A DNA stretch of 64,000 nucleotides from JACMLC01 sp963720235. GTDB taxonomy: Bacteria; Acidobacteriota; Blastocatellia; Pyrinomonadales; Pyrinomonadaceae. Both the position numbers and the translations under genes were made by a program. The notes beneath the pieces are model-generated. The model did no database searches. It had not been told where the DNA came from and saw only the letters and a list, made by a program, of their open reading frames with translations. Positions 31,578-41,242 of the stretch are shown piece by piece. Location: assembly GCA_963720235.1 (NCBI GenBank), contig OY970389.1, positions 5,332,001 to 5,396,000 on the forward strand, read 5' to 3'. Position 1 is the stretch's first letter, and each line of letters begins with the position of its first letter.

Positions 31578-33527
31578 CTAGTTTCCTGATTTCCGCACGG
31601 GAGTCCGGTACTGCGGGCCGCAAATCATTCCCGGCAGACACTCATTCTGATTGCACTCATACTCGCTCGCATCGTAGAGGCCGTTGCAGTTTCTATCATA
31701 GTAGAAGCCGCTGCAATCGGGCGACTGGCCCGGATTGATGAACGGGTCGTTGTCGTCGCAATCCGAGTAGATGTCCCAGCCATCGTTGTCATTGTCCGGC
31801 GGCGGCGCGGGCGGCAACTCGCCGACTGCGACGCCGACTGAATCCCATGCCGCAGCCGTCGAAGCGAACTGCACACTGTTGCGACCATAGAGGTCTTGCG
31901 CGGCATTGAGAGTGGCGAGCCGCGAATCGCGGAAGGTGGCATAGCCCGTCACGCCCGTCACAAGACCACGAAAGAATATCAACTCCGCCGTGCGGCGATT
32001 CACGCCCGTGATGTTGTAACCGTTGTTGCTGCCGCCTTCTGCCAAAAGGTAAAAGGCTTTGTTCTGTATGCCGCCGTTCGAGTGCGGCGCGCGTGCGGGT
32101 GAATACTGGCTGAAGTGGTCAATGCTGATGCCATCAGCCGGTGGGTTCGAGAGATAACGCAGAGCATCGCCGCCCACGCCAGGCGTGAACGCCTGCTCGC
32201 CAATCCGGTAAAAGTCAAAGCGACTGACAAACATCTCGACGGCTGTGCCGAAGATGTCCGAGAAGGATTCGTGCAGCGCGCCCGACTGCCCGTAATAATC
32301 ATAAATCAAGCCCGCGCGCTTCTCGCAAACTCCGTGCGTCATCTCATGTGCATAGATGTCCAGAGAAACGAGCGGATACCAGTTCACAAAATCTCCGTTG
32401 CCGAATGTGACGTTGTAACCATTCCAGAATGCGTCATTATAGTTGTAGCCATAGTTGGTGCGGTTGTACAACTGATAGCCGTAACCGTTGATGCCCTGAA
32501 GACCATGCACGAAGCGATAGTAATCGTGCGAGTAGCAGGCTGCCATGTGAACGTCAGCCCCTATGGTTTCATAGTTAAATGAATAGTTGCCGAACTCCGA
32601 ATCGCCGCTGTCAATGACCGTTCCGTTGCCACCCGTGCCGCCGTTCATGTTGGTCGTCGTCGTGCCAAAGCGGTCGTTGGCAATCAGTTTGTAATTGCCC
32701 CAGAAGTTGCGGTCAACAGTGAAGTTCACGCGTCCGCTGTAGAGCGTGTGGCCTGTGCCGATGCGGTCGGCGTGGGCCAGAGCGTTGTAATGCCAGACGA
32801 CGCTGCCATCCTTTGCGTTTATGAAGTAGAAATGGCGCGCAGTATTTTCTGCGGTTCCGTCTTCAACCAGCAACTCGACCATGTATGTGAGGGTCGCGCC
32901 GGACTTTTTGCTTTGCCCCTCGCTCTGGACCAATTCATCCGGCAAGACGACCAGCTTTGCTTGCGGTTGGATGGCAAACTCGCCCGTGTAGCCGAGCGAT
33001 GCGCGTGCCGCTTCGACTGCCTGCGTCCGATTCAAAGTCGGCGAAGTGTCAATCGAGCTGGCCTGCTTGAAGATTCTGCCATAGACGCGGTCTGCTCTCT
33101 TGCCGCGCACCTTCGTGATGATTTGTCCGCCGTGAACTGGAACGCCGTTGACCACTTGTTGCAGCCGCAGGTGAGTCTGATGCAAATCGTCTTCTTCTGC
33201 GCTGCTGAGTTTTAGTTCCGCTTCGGCATTGCGCAGTCCGAGCGCTTTGCCTTCGGGCGATTGTTTGAGGAATGTGAGACTCCGCTCGACGGCGACGTTG
33301 ACCCATTCGGGCCGCTCGGCGTTATCCGCTCCGCGCTGAGTCGCGCCCGCTTCCTGTCGCAAGGGCAGGAGTGTTCCCGGCTCTGCGCGGAATGACTTCG
33401 TCGGTTTACCCTTCGTCAAATTATTTTCATTTTGGTTGTTAATAGTATTCTGCGCCGATGCCGCTGGCCGCAGAACAGGCACAATGCACAGGCTGAGGAT
33501 GCTGAGTGTAACGAGGATTCTTCTCAT
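31578..33527 (-). CDS. secreted M4 (thermolysin-like) metalloprotease
   Basis: This is a 649-residue preproenzyme. It has a signal peptide (LVTLSILSLCIVPVLRPAAS), an FTP/PepSY propeptide (about residues 80-250, HLRLQQVVNGVPVHGGQIIT), then the M4 catalytic domain with zinc motif HEMTH at His394/Glu395/His398 and the third ligand in GALHESFSDIFGTAVE. Near the C-terminus a calcium-binding or thrombospondin-like acidic segment occurs (DNDNDGWDIYSDCDDNDPF), with cysteines. The enzyme would degrade extracellular protein. All catalytic residues are present. AAGGAGA precedes ATG 33527. Confidence 0.95.
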   Translation of the reverse strand: MRRILVTLSILSLCIVPVLRPAASAQNTINNQNENNLTKGKPTKSFRAEPGTLLPLRQEAGATQRGADNAERPEWVNVAVERSLTFLKQSPEGKALGLRNAEAELKLSSAEEDDLHQTHLRLQQVVNGVPVHGGQIITKVRGKRADRVYGRIFKQASSIDTSPTLNRTQAVEAARASLGYTGEFAIQPQAKLVVLPDELVQSEGQSKKSGATLTYMVELLVEDGTAENTARHFYFINAKDGSVVWHYNALAHADRIGTGHTLYSGRVNFTVDRNFWGNYKLIANDRFGTTTTNMNGGTGGNGTVIDSGDSEFGNYSFNYETIGADVHMAACYSHDYYRFVHGLQGINGYGYQLYNRTNYGYNYNDAFWNGYNVTFGNGDFVNWYPLVSLDIYAHEMTHGVCEKRAGLIYDYYGQSGALHESFSDIFGTAVEMFVSRFDFYRIGEQAFTPGVGGDALRYLSNPPADGISIDHFSQYSPARAPHSNGGIQNKAFYLLAEGGSNNGYNITGVNRRTAELIFFRGLVTGVTGYATFRDSRLATLNAAQDLYGRNSVQFASTAAAWDSVGVAVGELPPAPPPDNDNDGWDIYSDCDDNDPFINPGQSPDCSGFYYDRNCNGLYDASEYECNQNECLPGMICGPQYRTPVRKSGN

Positions 33528-34037
33528 GCTTTCTCCTTATGAGGTGTAAAACAATCAGCAGTTATTTCGCGCGTGGCTTGAGGCACATTTGGACTGCGAA
33601 AAGCAAGTGAGTTGCTTTTACGCACACAGAGATACGCCGGGCAAAAAAAACTGCGTGACAAATGTTTGGGGGTTTGAGTTTTAAGATTATCCGTTGAGAC
33701 TTATGTGAGAGCCTCGCGGGACGAAAATGCGAACGACGCAATATAAACGTCTTGACGCGGATTGGCAATAACTATTTGGTGGCGAAAGCGGCTATATGAC
33801 GGCGTAAATGGCTAAAAGATAGTCAGCATGCTTTTCATCTTCATGCCGCACGCAACTGTTAGTCATAAGCGAAAGAAATTGTCAGCAGGCAGGAATAAAT
33901 CTCAAACCTTCACGTCTTGATAATTCGAACAGTCGTGCCGGTGCGGCTCCTTCAAACGAAAGATAATTGCACTTGTCTGAGCAGAAAGAGTGGATTTCTG
34001 TGTATGTCAACCGGCTAAATTTAGCCCGGTTAGTTGA
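33528..34037. other. intergenic region between divergent protease genes
   Basis: This region holds the divergent promoters of the M4 and S8 protease genes. Short frames occur on both strands, but none has a ribosome site or family similarity. An A/T-rich middle part (around 33640-33700) is the best place for promoters. No clear operator was identified. Confidence 0.4.
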
Positions 34038-34078
34038 GGAAGCTTTATCGCCCCTCGCAAATGGCGAGAGAGCTTCCT
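34038..34078 (+). promoter_or_regulatory. leader hairpin 1 upstream of the subtilase gene
   Basis: GGAAGCTTTATCGCCCCTCGC, AAAT, GGCGAGAGAGCTTCC: outer GGAAGCT/AGCTTCC and inner CTCGC/GCGAG arms pair around a small loop. It is directly followed by a second, longer hairpin at 34093. Together they form a structured leader of the S8 protease mRNA, or a terminator of an unseen upstream transcript. Confidence 0.45.
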
Positions 34079-34092
34079 GACAACAAGACCTC

Positions 34093-34156
34093 CGCCGCAC
34101 TTTGATGCAAGGATACATTTGGGCTGGAGGACTATCCTTGCACAAAGCTGCGGCGG
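34093..34156 (+). promoter_or_regulatory. leader hairpin 2 upstream of the subtilase gene
   Basis: CGCCGCACTTTGATGCAAGG and CCTTGCACAAAGCTGCGGCG form a stem of more than 20 bp with one or two mismatches around a loop of about 20 bases. It ends 34 bases before the subtilase ATG and just before its ribosome site, so it could influence translation or mRNA stability. Confidence 0.5.
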
Positions 34157-34189
34157 TGGCTCAAAACCTTTGGGGAAGGAGAGTCATTA

Positions 34190-36031
34190 ATGAAAGGCTT
34201 AAAGAGTTATTTCCTCGCGTTGAGCATTTTCGCTTTCGTGTTAGCCCCGATGTTAGCGATAGGTCAATCAAACGCAGACGAGAGCAGAGCTTACTCACCG
34301 GAGTTTTCACCGCTCGTGACTTCTCGCACGCGCCCGCAGCAAGAGTCGCTTGCGCCGCAAACAAAATTCCGCAAAGCTGAAAGAGCGATTCCGAACAGAT
34401 ACATCGTCGTGCTCAATGACGATGCCGTTTCCAGTTCATCGCTGAGGACGCGGCGCGCGAAGGTCAATGAGATTGCCAAAAATTTCGCACGGCTCTACGC
34501 CGGAAAAGTCGGCTTTATATACGAGACCGCAATCAAAGGTTTTTCAGTTGAACTCTCAAGTGAAGAGTTAGCGATTGCTATCAGTCAACACCCGCAGGTC
34601 AAGTATGTCGAAGAGGTTGGAAGCTTTTATCCTTCGGCCATTCAGTTCAATCCTCCGTGGGGATTGGATCGCATTGACCAGATGTCTTTGCCTCTGAATG
34701 GTCAGTATGTGTACAACGCGACGGGCGCGGGCGTCACGGCTTATGTCATAGACAGCGGCATCAGGTGGACGCATGCGGATTTCGGCGGGCGTGCTTCGAT
34801 TGCTGCTGATTTTATACATCCAGCCGCAGAGCAGCCCTGCGTTCCCACTTCGACGAACAACGATTGTTCGGGTCACGGAACTCATGTGGCGGGAACCGTC
34901 GGCGGCGCGACTTACGGCGTAGCAAAAGGCGTGACCATTCGTTCAGTCAAAGTTTGTACGGGTAATTTTCGCGGTTGCCCTTTCGATGCCATCATTGCGG
35001 GAGTTAATTTCGTCACCAACGAGCAATACGCCAATCCTTCCGTCCCGAAGGTAGCGAATATGAGCTTGGGCGGCGGAGCCAATCAAACAGTTGACGATGC
35101 CGTGAGGGTTTCTATTGACTCAGGTGTGACATACGTCCTCGCCTCAGGCAATAGCGGTCAGGATGCGAGCGGTTTCTCTCCGGCGCGTGTCGTGCAAGCC
35201 TTAACGGTCGGCGCATCCGGGCCGAGCGATCAGGGCGCGCAGTCGGGCGGCTTTTTCTTTTCCAACTTTGGCACTGTGCTCGACCTCTTTGCGCCGGGCG
35301 AAAATGTTCTCTCTGCGGGGACGAGCCACGATAATGATGCCATCTTCGCATCAGGCACATCTATGGCCTCGCCGCATGTGGCCGGTGCAGTCGCACTCTA
35401 TTTGCAGGGTCGTGAAGGCACGGACTGGTGCTCGTGGCTTCCCATCTCCGGCACTTCTCCGTTCATCGGCGGGAAGATTTCAACCTGTCCTGACCGTGTG
35501 GCCCAATTTATCAAGAGCAACGCGAGTTTGAGCAAGCTCAATACCATTGGCCCAGGCTCGGCAAATCGCTTGCTCTTCACGGGCTCGCTGCCGGCGACGA
35601 CCAATCCGATTGACAACCAGAGATTTTTCGTCTGGCAGCATTACGCGGATTTCCTCGTCAACGAACCCGAACCGGACGAAGGAGGATTAAACTTCTGGAC
35701 GGGCAACATCACAGGCACGTGCGGGACAGGTTTCAATGACAACAACGGATGCACGCACCAAAAACGCATAGACGTGTCGCGCGCCTTCTGGGCCGCAGCC
35801 TTCCCGTCGATTGTCACAAACGGCGGGAACCAACTGACAGACAATGCTGCGTTCGTGCATAAATGTTATGAGGTTTACCTGCGTCGCTCTGTCTCTAGCA
35901 GCGACGGCGGTTTTCAATTCTGGCTGAACGACTTGAACCAATACGGCAATCCGGCGAATCAGAACGGCATCAATCATCTGATAGATGCGTTCACGAGTTC
36001 GATTGAGTATCGCCAAAGATTTGGTCAGTAA
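34190..36031 (+). CDS. secreted S8 subtilisin-like serine protease with C-terminal DUF4214 domain
   Basis: This is a 613-residue proteinase-K-like preproenzyme. It has a signal peptide (FLALSIFAFVLAPMLAIGQS), an inhibitor I9 propeptide (PNRYIVVLNDDAVSS to about 145), and a catalytic domain with Asp188 in YVIDSGIRWTHAD, His229 in CSGHGTHVAGT and Ser391 in SGTSMASPHVAGA. A C-terminal DUF4214 module follows (about 470-610, FVWQHYADFLVNEPEPDEGG), which often occurs on secreted Acidobacteria proteins and may bind surface or polysaccharide. All catalytic residues are intact. AAGGAG precedes ATG 34190. The gene has a structured leader and a hairpin right after the stop. Confidence 0.96.
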   Translation: MKGLKSYFLALSIFAFVLAPMLAIGQSNADESRAYSPEFSPLVTSRTRPQQESLAPQTKFRKAERAIPNRYIVVLNDDAVSSSSLRTRRAKVNEIAKNFARLYAGKVGFIYETAIKGFSVELSSEELAIAISQHPQVKYVEEVGSFYPSAIQFNPPWGLDRIDQMSLPLNGQYVYNATGAGVTAYVIDSGIRWTHADFGGRASIAADFIHPAAEQPCVPTSTNNDCSGHGTHVAGTVGGATYGVAKGVTIRSVKVCTGNFRGCPFDAIIAGVNFVTNEQYANPSVPKVANMSLGGGANQTVDDAVRVSIDSGVTYVLASGNSGQDASGFSPARVVQALTVGASGPSDQGAQSGGFFFSNFGTVLDLFAPGENVLSAGTSHDNDAIFASGTSMASPHVAGAVALYLQGREGTDWCSWLPISGTSPFIGGKISTCPDRVAQFIKSNASLSKLNTIGPGSANRLLFTGSLPATTNPIDNQRFFVWQHYADFLVNEPEPDEGGLNFWTGNITGTCGTGFNDNNGCTHQKRIDVSRAFWAAAFPSIVTNGGNQLTDNAAFVHKCYEVYLRRSVSSSDGGFQFWLNDLNQYGNPANQNGINHLIDAFTSSIEYRQRFGQ

Positions 36032-36062
36032 GAAAAATTCGTTTGGTCAAACTATACGACAA

Positions 36063-36087
36063 GGGCGCGAGTTCCAAACTCGCGCCC
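36063..36087. terminator. hairpin terminator of the subtilase gene
   Basis: GGGCGCGAGTT-CCA-AACTCGCGCCC, 11-bp stem with a tiny loop, 32 bases past the subtilase stop. It also lies beyond the stop of the convergent small lipoprotein gene and may serve both. Confidence 0.78.
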
Positions 36088-36112
36088 TGTCATGTAAAGA
36101 ATTGCGGATTGT

Positions 36113-36274
36113 CTATACGTACCGCGTGCCGTCTGCAAGTGGAATTCCGTCCGCAATCTCTGCGCCGTTTATTGTTCCCTGATTTGCGGGCTGCTGCTCG
36201 GACATCAGTCCGCTACAGCCTGCGATGAAAACGATGGTCGTGAAAAGTATAATCACCAGCATGCGTGCTCTCAT
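36113..36274 (-). CDS. small lipoprotein, 53 aa
   Basis: This is a short gene on the minus strand. The peptide starts MRARMLVIILFTTIVFIAGC, ending with a good lipobox (IAGC), followed by SGLMSEQQPANQGTINGAEI and a short end ...ADGTRYV. The mature lipopeptide would be about 34 residues. AGGAGGT lies 7 bases before ATG 36274, an ideal ribosome site, which supports translation. Function is unknown. It is divergent from the CHAT-TPR gene and convergent with the subtilase gene. Confidence 0.75.
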   Translation of the reverse strand: MRARMLVIILFTTIVFIAGCSGLMSEQQPANQGTINGAEIADGIPLADGTRYV

Positions 36275-36494
36275 TGGACAACCTCCTGTTGACGATTGTT
36301 TGAGATAGTTAGACGTGTAGATTTAGCATTTATTCGTGCATTGCACTACAAAATTTTTCACGCGCCGAATGGTCTGAATTTATTCCTTTGATTCGCAGAA
36401 CCATTTCGCAGTAAAAGAACAAAGGGAATAATCACGAAAGTGATTGAAAACCTCGCGTCCCGATCACCCAATGTTGCTTGAAAGGAATTTTCTC

Positions 36495-39473
36495 ATGTCT
36501 CATAGAAAGTATCGCCTCATACCCATTTGTGCATTGTGCCTTGCTGTTTTTCTGGCCGGTCTCAGACCTGTGCCGGTCTTTGCGCAAGCGTCCGTCGAGG
36601 AAAAGTTCGCGGCAGAATTATTGGCTGCGAAGAACGAAGAGGAGCGCAAGCTGCTGCTCGACCGCAATGCGGAGAAAGTGACGCCCGCGCTCGTCAGGGA
36701 ATTTAACAAGCAGGGCAAGGCTCTCTTCGGACAAAGCAAGTTTGCACAGGCGCAGAGCATTTACGAAATCGGCTTGAGCATCGCCGCGCGTCTTGATGAT
36801 AAGACGGGCGCGTCCCTGATTTTAATCGGCGTGGGAAACGCGCATTACGTTGTGGGCGAGTACGCGAAAGCTATGGAGTCGTATCAGTGCAGTCTCAAAC
36901 TGGCGGAAGAAGCCGCGAGTAAAGCTGATATGGCGCGCGCGCTCGGCAATATCGGCGTCGTCTATCGCCAGCAAGGCAATCACAAGCAAGCCTTGGAGAT
37001 GTATCTCAGAAGTTTGAAGTTGCGCGAAGAGTTGGGAGACAAACTGGGCCTCACAACTGTGCTCAGCAACATCGGCGGCATCTACTATTATCAGGGCGAT
37101 TTCGCGCGCGCGGTTGAGTATCAAATGCGCGCTCTGAAAATTTCCGAAGAGATTGGAGACAAGCCCGGCATAGCTCACGCCCACAGCACTCTCGCCAGCG
37201 TCTATCTGCTTCAGGGAGACTACGCGCGTGCGCTCGACATGCGCCAGAAGAGCTTGAAGATGTATGAAGAGCTTGGCGATAAACCGGGCATCACGCATGT
37301 CCTCATCAGCATCGGGCAGATTTATTACGAGCACGGCAATTACGAGCAGTCGTTGGAGTTTTATCAGAGAGCCCTGCAACTCGCCACCGAAATCGGAGGC
37401 AAGTCAAACATCGCCGGAGCTTTCAATAACATCGGCAACGTGCATTATTCGCTGAACAACTACGAACAGGCTTTGGAGTTTTATCAGAAGAGTTTGAAGA
37501 TGTATGAAGAACTCGGAGAGAAAACCAGCATCGCCATGTCTTTGAATAACATGGGGACGATTTATCACGAGCAGGGGAATTACACGCGCGCTCTTGAGGT
37601 TTTGCAGCAGAGCAACAAGATTGCGGAAGAGATTGGCTACGACCATGTGATTGCAAGTTCGCTCACCAACATCGCCAACAATTATCAAGACCTCGGCAAA
37701 TACGAGGCTGCGTTAGAGCATGCGAGTCGCGCCGTCGCGCGCACACGCCAGAGCGATAACATGGGCGTCTTGTGGCAATCGTTGACGACGTTTGGTAAAG
37801 CGCAGATGTCGCTTAACCAGTACGAGCCCGCACAAAAATCTTTCCTCGAAGCGATTGCCATTATCGAGAAGATGCGCGGGCAGACAGCCGGAGGCGAGCA
37901 GGGACAGCAACGCTTCTTTGAAAACAAAGTCCTGCCTTACTACGCGATGGTGGATTTGCTCATCAAGCAAAAGGACGCGGCGCAAGCTCTGCTCTATGCG
38001 GAACGCGCGAAAGGCCGCGTGCTGCTCGACGTGCTCAGCAGCGGCAGAGTCAACATCACGAAAGCGATGACTCAGGACGAGCTTGCCAGAGACCGCGAGT
38101 TGACCGCCGAAATGGTCTCGCTCAACTCACAAATCTCGCGTCTCAAATCCGACACGGCTTCGCCTGAACTGGCAGCACTCACGGCGCGGCTGGAAAAAGC
38201 GCGGCTCGAATATGAAAACTTTCAACTGAATCTCTATGCCGCGCACCCTGAATTGAAAGTGAGCCGGGGACAGGCTCACACGCTCAAGCTCGACGAAGCG
38301 GCAAAGCTCTTGCCGGATGAGAAGACAGCTTTGTTTGAATATGTGATTGGCGACAACAATTCTTATCTCTTCGTCATCACGAAGGCTGCGAGCGATGGTC
38401 AGCCCGTCACGCTGAAAGTTTATCCGCTCGGCATCAAGGCTCAGGAATTAACGAAGCTCTCAGAGAACTTTCGCCAGCGCGTAGCCGAACGCGACCTGAC
38501 AATCAAAACTCCTGCGCGCGGGCTCTATGACCTGCTCGTCAAACCCGCAGAGAAGCAACTGCAAGGAGTGAATAAATTAGTCATCGTCCCCGACGGGCCT
38601 TTGTGGGAGCTTCCTTTTCAGGCTTTGCATCGCGGCCAGACTGGATACCTGTTGGAAGATTATGCAGTCTCTTATGCTCATTCGCTCAGCGTGCTGCGCG
38701 AAATGGACAGGAAGGCCGCAGCCTTCAAGACTGCGCGCAAGGGGCCGCAAACTATTCTTGCCAGAAGAGCTCCGACAAAAGTTTCTCTTTCCGAAAACTT
38801 TATGCCGCAGTTGTTCGCGCTTGGCAATCCGGTGCTGAGCGGGGAAAAGGTTGCGAAGGCCAACTCGCTGCGCGGAGATGAATCGCTTAGCCCTTTGCCG
38901 CACGCTGAAAGAGAAGTCAACACGCTCGGCAAGCTTTACGGCAGCACGAGAAGCAAAGTGCTCATCGGTGACAAAGCGACGGAAGAACAGGTGAAAGCAG
39001 AAGCAGGGAAATACCTGCTCTTACACTTTGCCACACACGCGATTCTTGATGACCGCAATCCGATGTACTCGCGCATTATGCTGTCACAGCCCGTTGATAA
39101 AGCTCTGGAAGACGGTTTGCTGGAAGCCTGGGAATTGATGAAGCTTGACCTGACGGCAGAGATGGCTGTGTTGTCTGCGTGCCAGACGGCGCGCGGGCGC
39201 GTCGGGGCAGGCGAAGGAATGATTGGAATGTCCTGGTCTTTATTTGTCGCCGGATGCCCGACGGTGGTTGTCAGCCAGTGGAAGGTGGACTCTGCGCGGA
39301 CAACAGATTTGATGCTTGAGTTCCATCGCAATCTGCTGCGCCGCAAACCGGACGGCGAACCCGCTCTGACAAAAGCGGAAGCGTTGCGGGAAGCGTCCTT
39401 GAAACTGCTGCGCGGTCAATATAATCATCCGGTTTACTGGGCAGGATTTGTTTTGATAGGCAACGAAAAATAG
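36495..39473 (+). CDS. exported TPR-CHAT domain protein (caspase-like peptidase fold)
   Basis: This is a 992-residue protein with a signal peptide (LIPICALCLAVFLAGLRPVP, ending VFAQA). At least nine tetratricopeptide repeats of about 40 residues follow (IGVVYRQQGNHKQALEMYLR is typical), then a helical linker and a C-terminal CHAT domain. The CHAT catalytic dyad is His848 in LHFATHA and Cys896 in LSACQTARG, both intact. CHAT proteases are relatives of caspases and separase; target and trigger are unknown. ATG 36495 behind AAAGGAA gives a proper leader; the longer frame from 36444 adds 17 residues without support. The TPR units are similar enough to each other to suggest recent duplication. Confidence 0.93.
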   Translation: MSHRKYRLIPICALCLAVFLAGLRPVPVFAQASVEEKFAAELLAAKNEEERKLLLDRNAEKVTPALVREFNKQGKALFGQSKFAQAQSIYEIGLSIAARLDDKTGASLILIGVGNAHYVVGEYAKAMESYQCSLKLAEEAASKADMARALGNIGVVYRQQGNHKQALEMYLRSLKLREELGDKLGLTTVLSNIGGIYYYQGDFARAVEYQMRALKISEEIGDKPGIAHAHSTLASVYLLQGDYARALDMRQKSLKMYEELGDKPGITHVLISIGQIYYEHGNYEQSLEFYQRALQLATEIGGKSNIAGAFNNIGNVHYSLNNYEQALEFYQKSLKMYEELGEKTSIAMSLNNMGTIYHEQGNYTRALEVLQQSNKIAEEIGYDHVIASSLTNIANNYQDLGKYEAALEHASRAVARTRQSDNMGVLWQSLTTFGKAQMSLNQYEPAQKSFLEAIAIIEKMRGQTAGGEQGQQRFFENKVLPYYAMVDLLIKQKDAAQALLYAERAKGRVLLDVLSSGRVNITKAMTQDELARDRELTAEMVSLNSQISRLKSDTASPELAALTARLEKARLEYENFQLNLYAAHPELKVSRGQAHTLKLDEAAKLLPDEKTALFEYVIGDNNSYLFVITKAASDGQPVTLKVYPLGIKAQELTKLSENFRQRVAERDLTIKTPARGLYDLLVKPAEKQLQGVNKLVIVPDGPLWELPFQALHRGQTGYLLEDYAVSYAHSLSVLREMDRKAAAFKTARKGPQTILARRAPTKVSLSENFMPQLFALGNPVLSGEKVAKANSLRGDESLSPLPHAEREVNTLGKLYGSTRSKVLIGDKATEEQVKAEAGKYLLLHFATHAILDDRNPMYSRIMLSQPVDKALEDGLLEAWELMKLDLTAEMAVLSACQTARGRVGAGEGMIGMSWSLFVAGCPTVVVSQWKVDSARTTDLMLEFHRNLLRRKPDGEPALTKAEALREASLKLLRGQYNHPVYWAGFVLIGNEK

Positions 39474-39569
39474 TTTAAAGACGAATGAGCCACAGATGAA
39501 CGCGGATACACGCGAATAAGAAATAATTTAATGTGAGTTCGGCATCAGCAAAAGAGGATGCCGAATTGC

Positions 39570-39753
39570 AGCCCCGTGAGGGGCGACATATCAGTAGCCC
39601 GGCACGTCAGTGCCGGGACACCTGAGCCATACAACAACCAAGCCCCGTAGGGGCGGCATATTATGTCGCCCCTACGGGGCTTGTTATTTATTTTTCTTGC
39701 TTAACCCACGACTGGCGTCGTGGGCTACTGATATATCGCCCCTCACGGGCTGA
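39570..39753. repeat. modular palindromic interspersed repeat, family B, copy 1
   Basis: A nested palindrome. The outer arms are CAGCCCCGTGAGGGGCGACATAT and ATATCGCCCCTCACGGGCTG. Inside are the hairpin CCCGGCACGTCAGTGCCGGG, the central pair AAGCCCCGTAGGGGCGGCAT and GTCGCCCCTACGGGGCTT, and the hairpin CCCACGACTGGCGTCGTGGG. The whole could fold as a four-way structure. A second copy is at 62032-62209. It is directly downstream of the CHAT gene and may also end transcription. Confidence 0.85.
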
Positions 39754-39826
39754 CAAAACCAACCCCTTCTTATCTCGAACTCACGTTAATTTATTTCTTA
39801 TCTGTCCTCTCTTTTATCACTTTGTA

Positions 39827-41155
39827 TTATTTTTTCATTGACCGAACGCCGCTCAACAATCTGCGCGCAACTGTCGAACGCGGGTTGTTCTTCAACTCCG
39901 CTTGAAACTCTCGCTCCGCCTCGTCTAGCAAGCCCGCACGCGCGTAAAGCACGCCCAAGCCCAAATGATAATTTGGAAATGCGCGCTTCAAGCTTTTCAG
40001 TTCTTCATTGGCGGTCTGGTCCAGAATCTTGAATTTGGCTTGCGGGGCGGGCATCGCGGGCGAGGTGATTTGTGCGCCGTCTTTGATGGCGGTGACTTGC
40101 CACGAATAGACGCCTCCACGCTTGAGCTGCACAGGAGCGCGCCATTCTGTTTTGTTGAGCGGCCCGCTCGTCGCAACTTCATTTAGCTTGTCGTCCACGA
40201 TGCTGACCGTATAGCTGCTCGCCCCTTCCAGCGTTTGCCAACGAAATGTCGGACTGCTGCTCTGCAACACCTTGCCCACCGGACTGAGCAAATGAAACGA
40301 AAGCCCGTCGCCTGATTCGCTCAAGAGCGTGCCGCGCGTTCCATTAAGCTCGGCCAGAGCCTTTGGCCGCTCAAGTCTTTGAGTTGTCAAAGCAGACGCG
40401 ATGACACGATGTAAGGCTGGCGATAATTTTTCTATATTCACCACATCGCCTTGAGCCGTAGTGGTTTCATGTGCGCCGTCCGGCACATTCGAGTTCGGAG
40501 CGGAAGCGCGCTCGCCCGTGCCGCCTATCGCGTCTTTATCGGTCGGAGAGGGCTGCTCTGCTGGGGTATTTGCGAGAGGCGCGTTGGTGTTGTTTTGATT
40601 CGCGCGCTCATCTCGCGCGGGCTGTGATGTTCTGGTGCGTATGAGAAGCAATGTGATTAAGATTAACGCGACTGCCACGAGCAGCAGCGCGGCAAACTGT
40701 GCCGGACGACCTAGAGCCGTGAAGAAAGCAAAGAAGCCCGCGCTGTTTTTATGTCCGTAGATTTCTTCCGGTCTGCCGATGGTCTCTGCGGCGGGTGCGA
40801 CTGCGGCGGGTGCGAGTTCTTCCATGAAGGCGGCGCGGAAATCTTCTACGGCACGCACGCATTCTTCACAGACTTCCATGTGGCTTTCAGCTATCTCAAG
40901 GGAAACGTCGTCCAGATTTTTCTCGACGTAGCCAGACACCAACGCTTTCGTCAAGTGATAGGCTTGCTCATCCGGTTCGGGCAAGAGAGAAGAGAGCAGA
41001 GCCTGATAGTCTTCCTTCAGCAGGGCAGGCGCATGGCATTGCTCCGCGCAGGCAGAGCAGCCGCTCACGTGCCTGTCGATTAAAAGAAAGAGGTTCGGGG
41101 CTAAGGCGCGCCTTTGGTATAGCTCCAACTGTTGGGACGATGGATGCTCAAGCAT
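39827..41155 (-). CDS. membrane anti-sigma factor with two zinc-finger motifs and C-terminal TPR-like region
   Basis: This is a 442-residue protein. The N-terminal cytosolic part carries two HxxxCxxC zf-HC2 motifs (HVSGCSAC near 30 and HMEVCEEC near 95), the hallmark of zinc-binding anti-sigma factors. One transmembrane helix follows (LLLVAVALILITLLLI near 165), then a Thr/Asn/Pro-rich linker, a beta domain (FRWQTLEGASSYTVSIVDDK) and a helical TPR-like end (YHLGLGVLYARAGLLDEAER). It lies 87 bases behind the sigma-factor gene on the same strand, so it presumably holds that sigma factor at the membrane and senses an external or periplasmic signal. Confidence 0.87.
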   Translation of the reverse strand: MLEHPSSQQLELYQRRALAPNLFLLIDRHVSGCSACAEQCHAPALLKEDYQALLSSLLPEPDEQAYHLTKALVSGYVEKNLDDVSLEIAESHMEVCEECVRAVEDFRAAFMEELAPAAVAPAAETIGRPEEIYGHKNSAGFFAFFTALGRPAQFAALLLVAVALILITLLLIRTRTSQPARDERANQNNTNAPLANTPAEQPSPTDKDAIGGTGERASAPNSNVPDGAHETTTAQGDVVNIEKLSPALHRVIASALTTQRLERPKALAELNGTRGTLLSESGDGLSFHLLSPVGKVLQSSSPTFRWQTLEGASSYTVSIVDDKLNEVATSGPLNKTEWRAPVQLKRGGVYSWQVTAIKDGAQITSPAMPAPQAKFKILDQTANEELKSLKRAFPNYHLGLGVLYARAGLLDEAEREFQAELKNNPRSTVARRLLSGVRSMKK

Positions 41156-41242
41156 ATTTTCATTCGCTCTGAGGTCTTTTCCTCAAGAGAGAGGTTTCGT
41201 TCTAGCCAGACGTTGATTTTTAGAAATATTACTACCGCCTGT

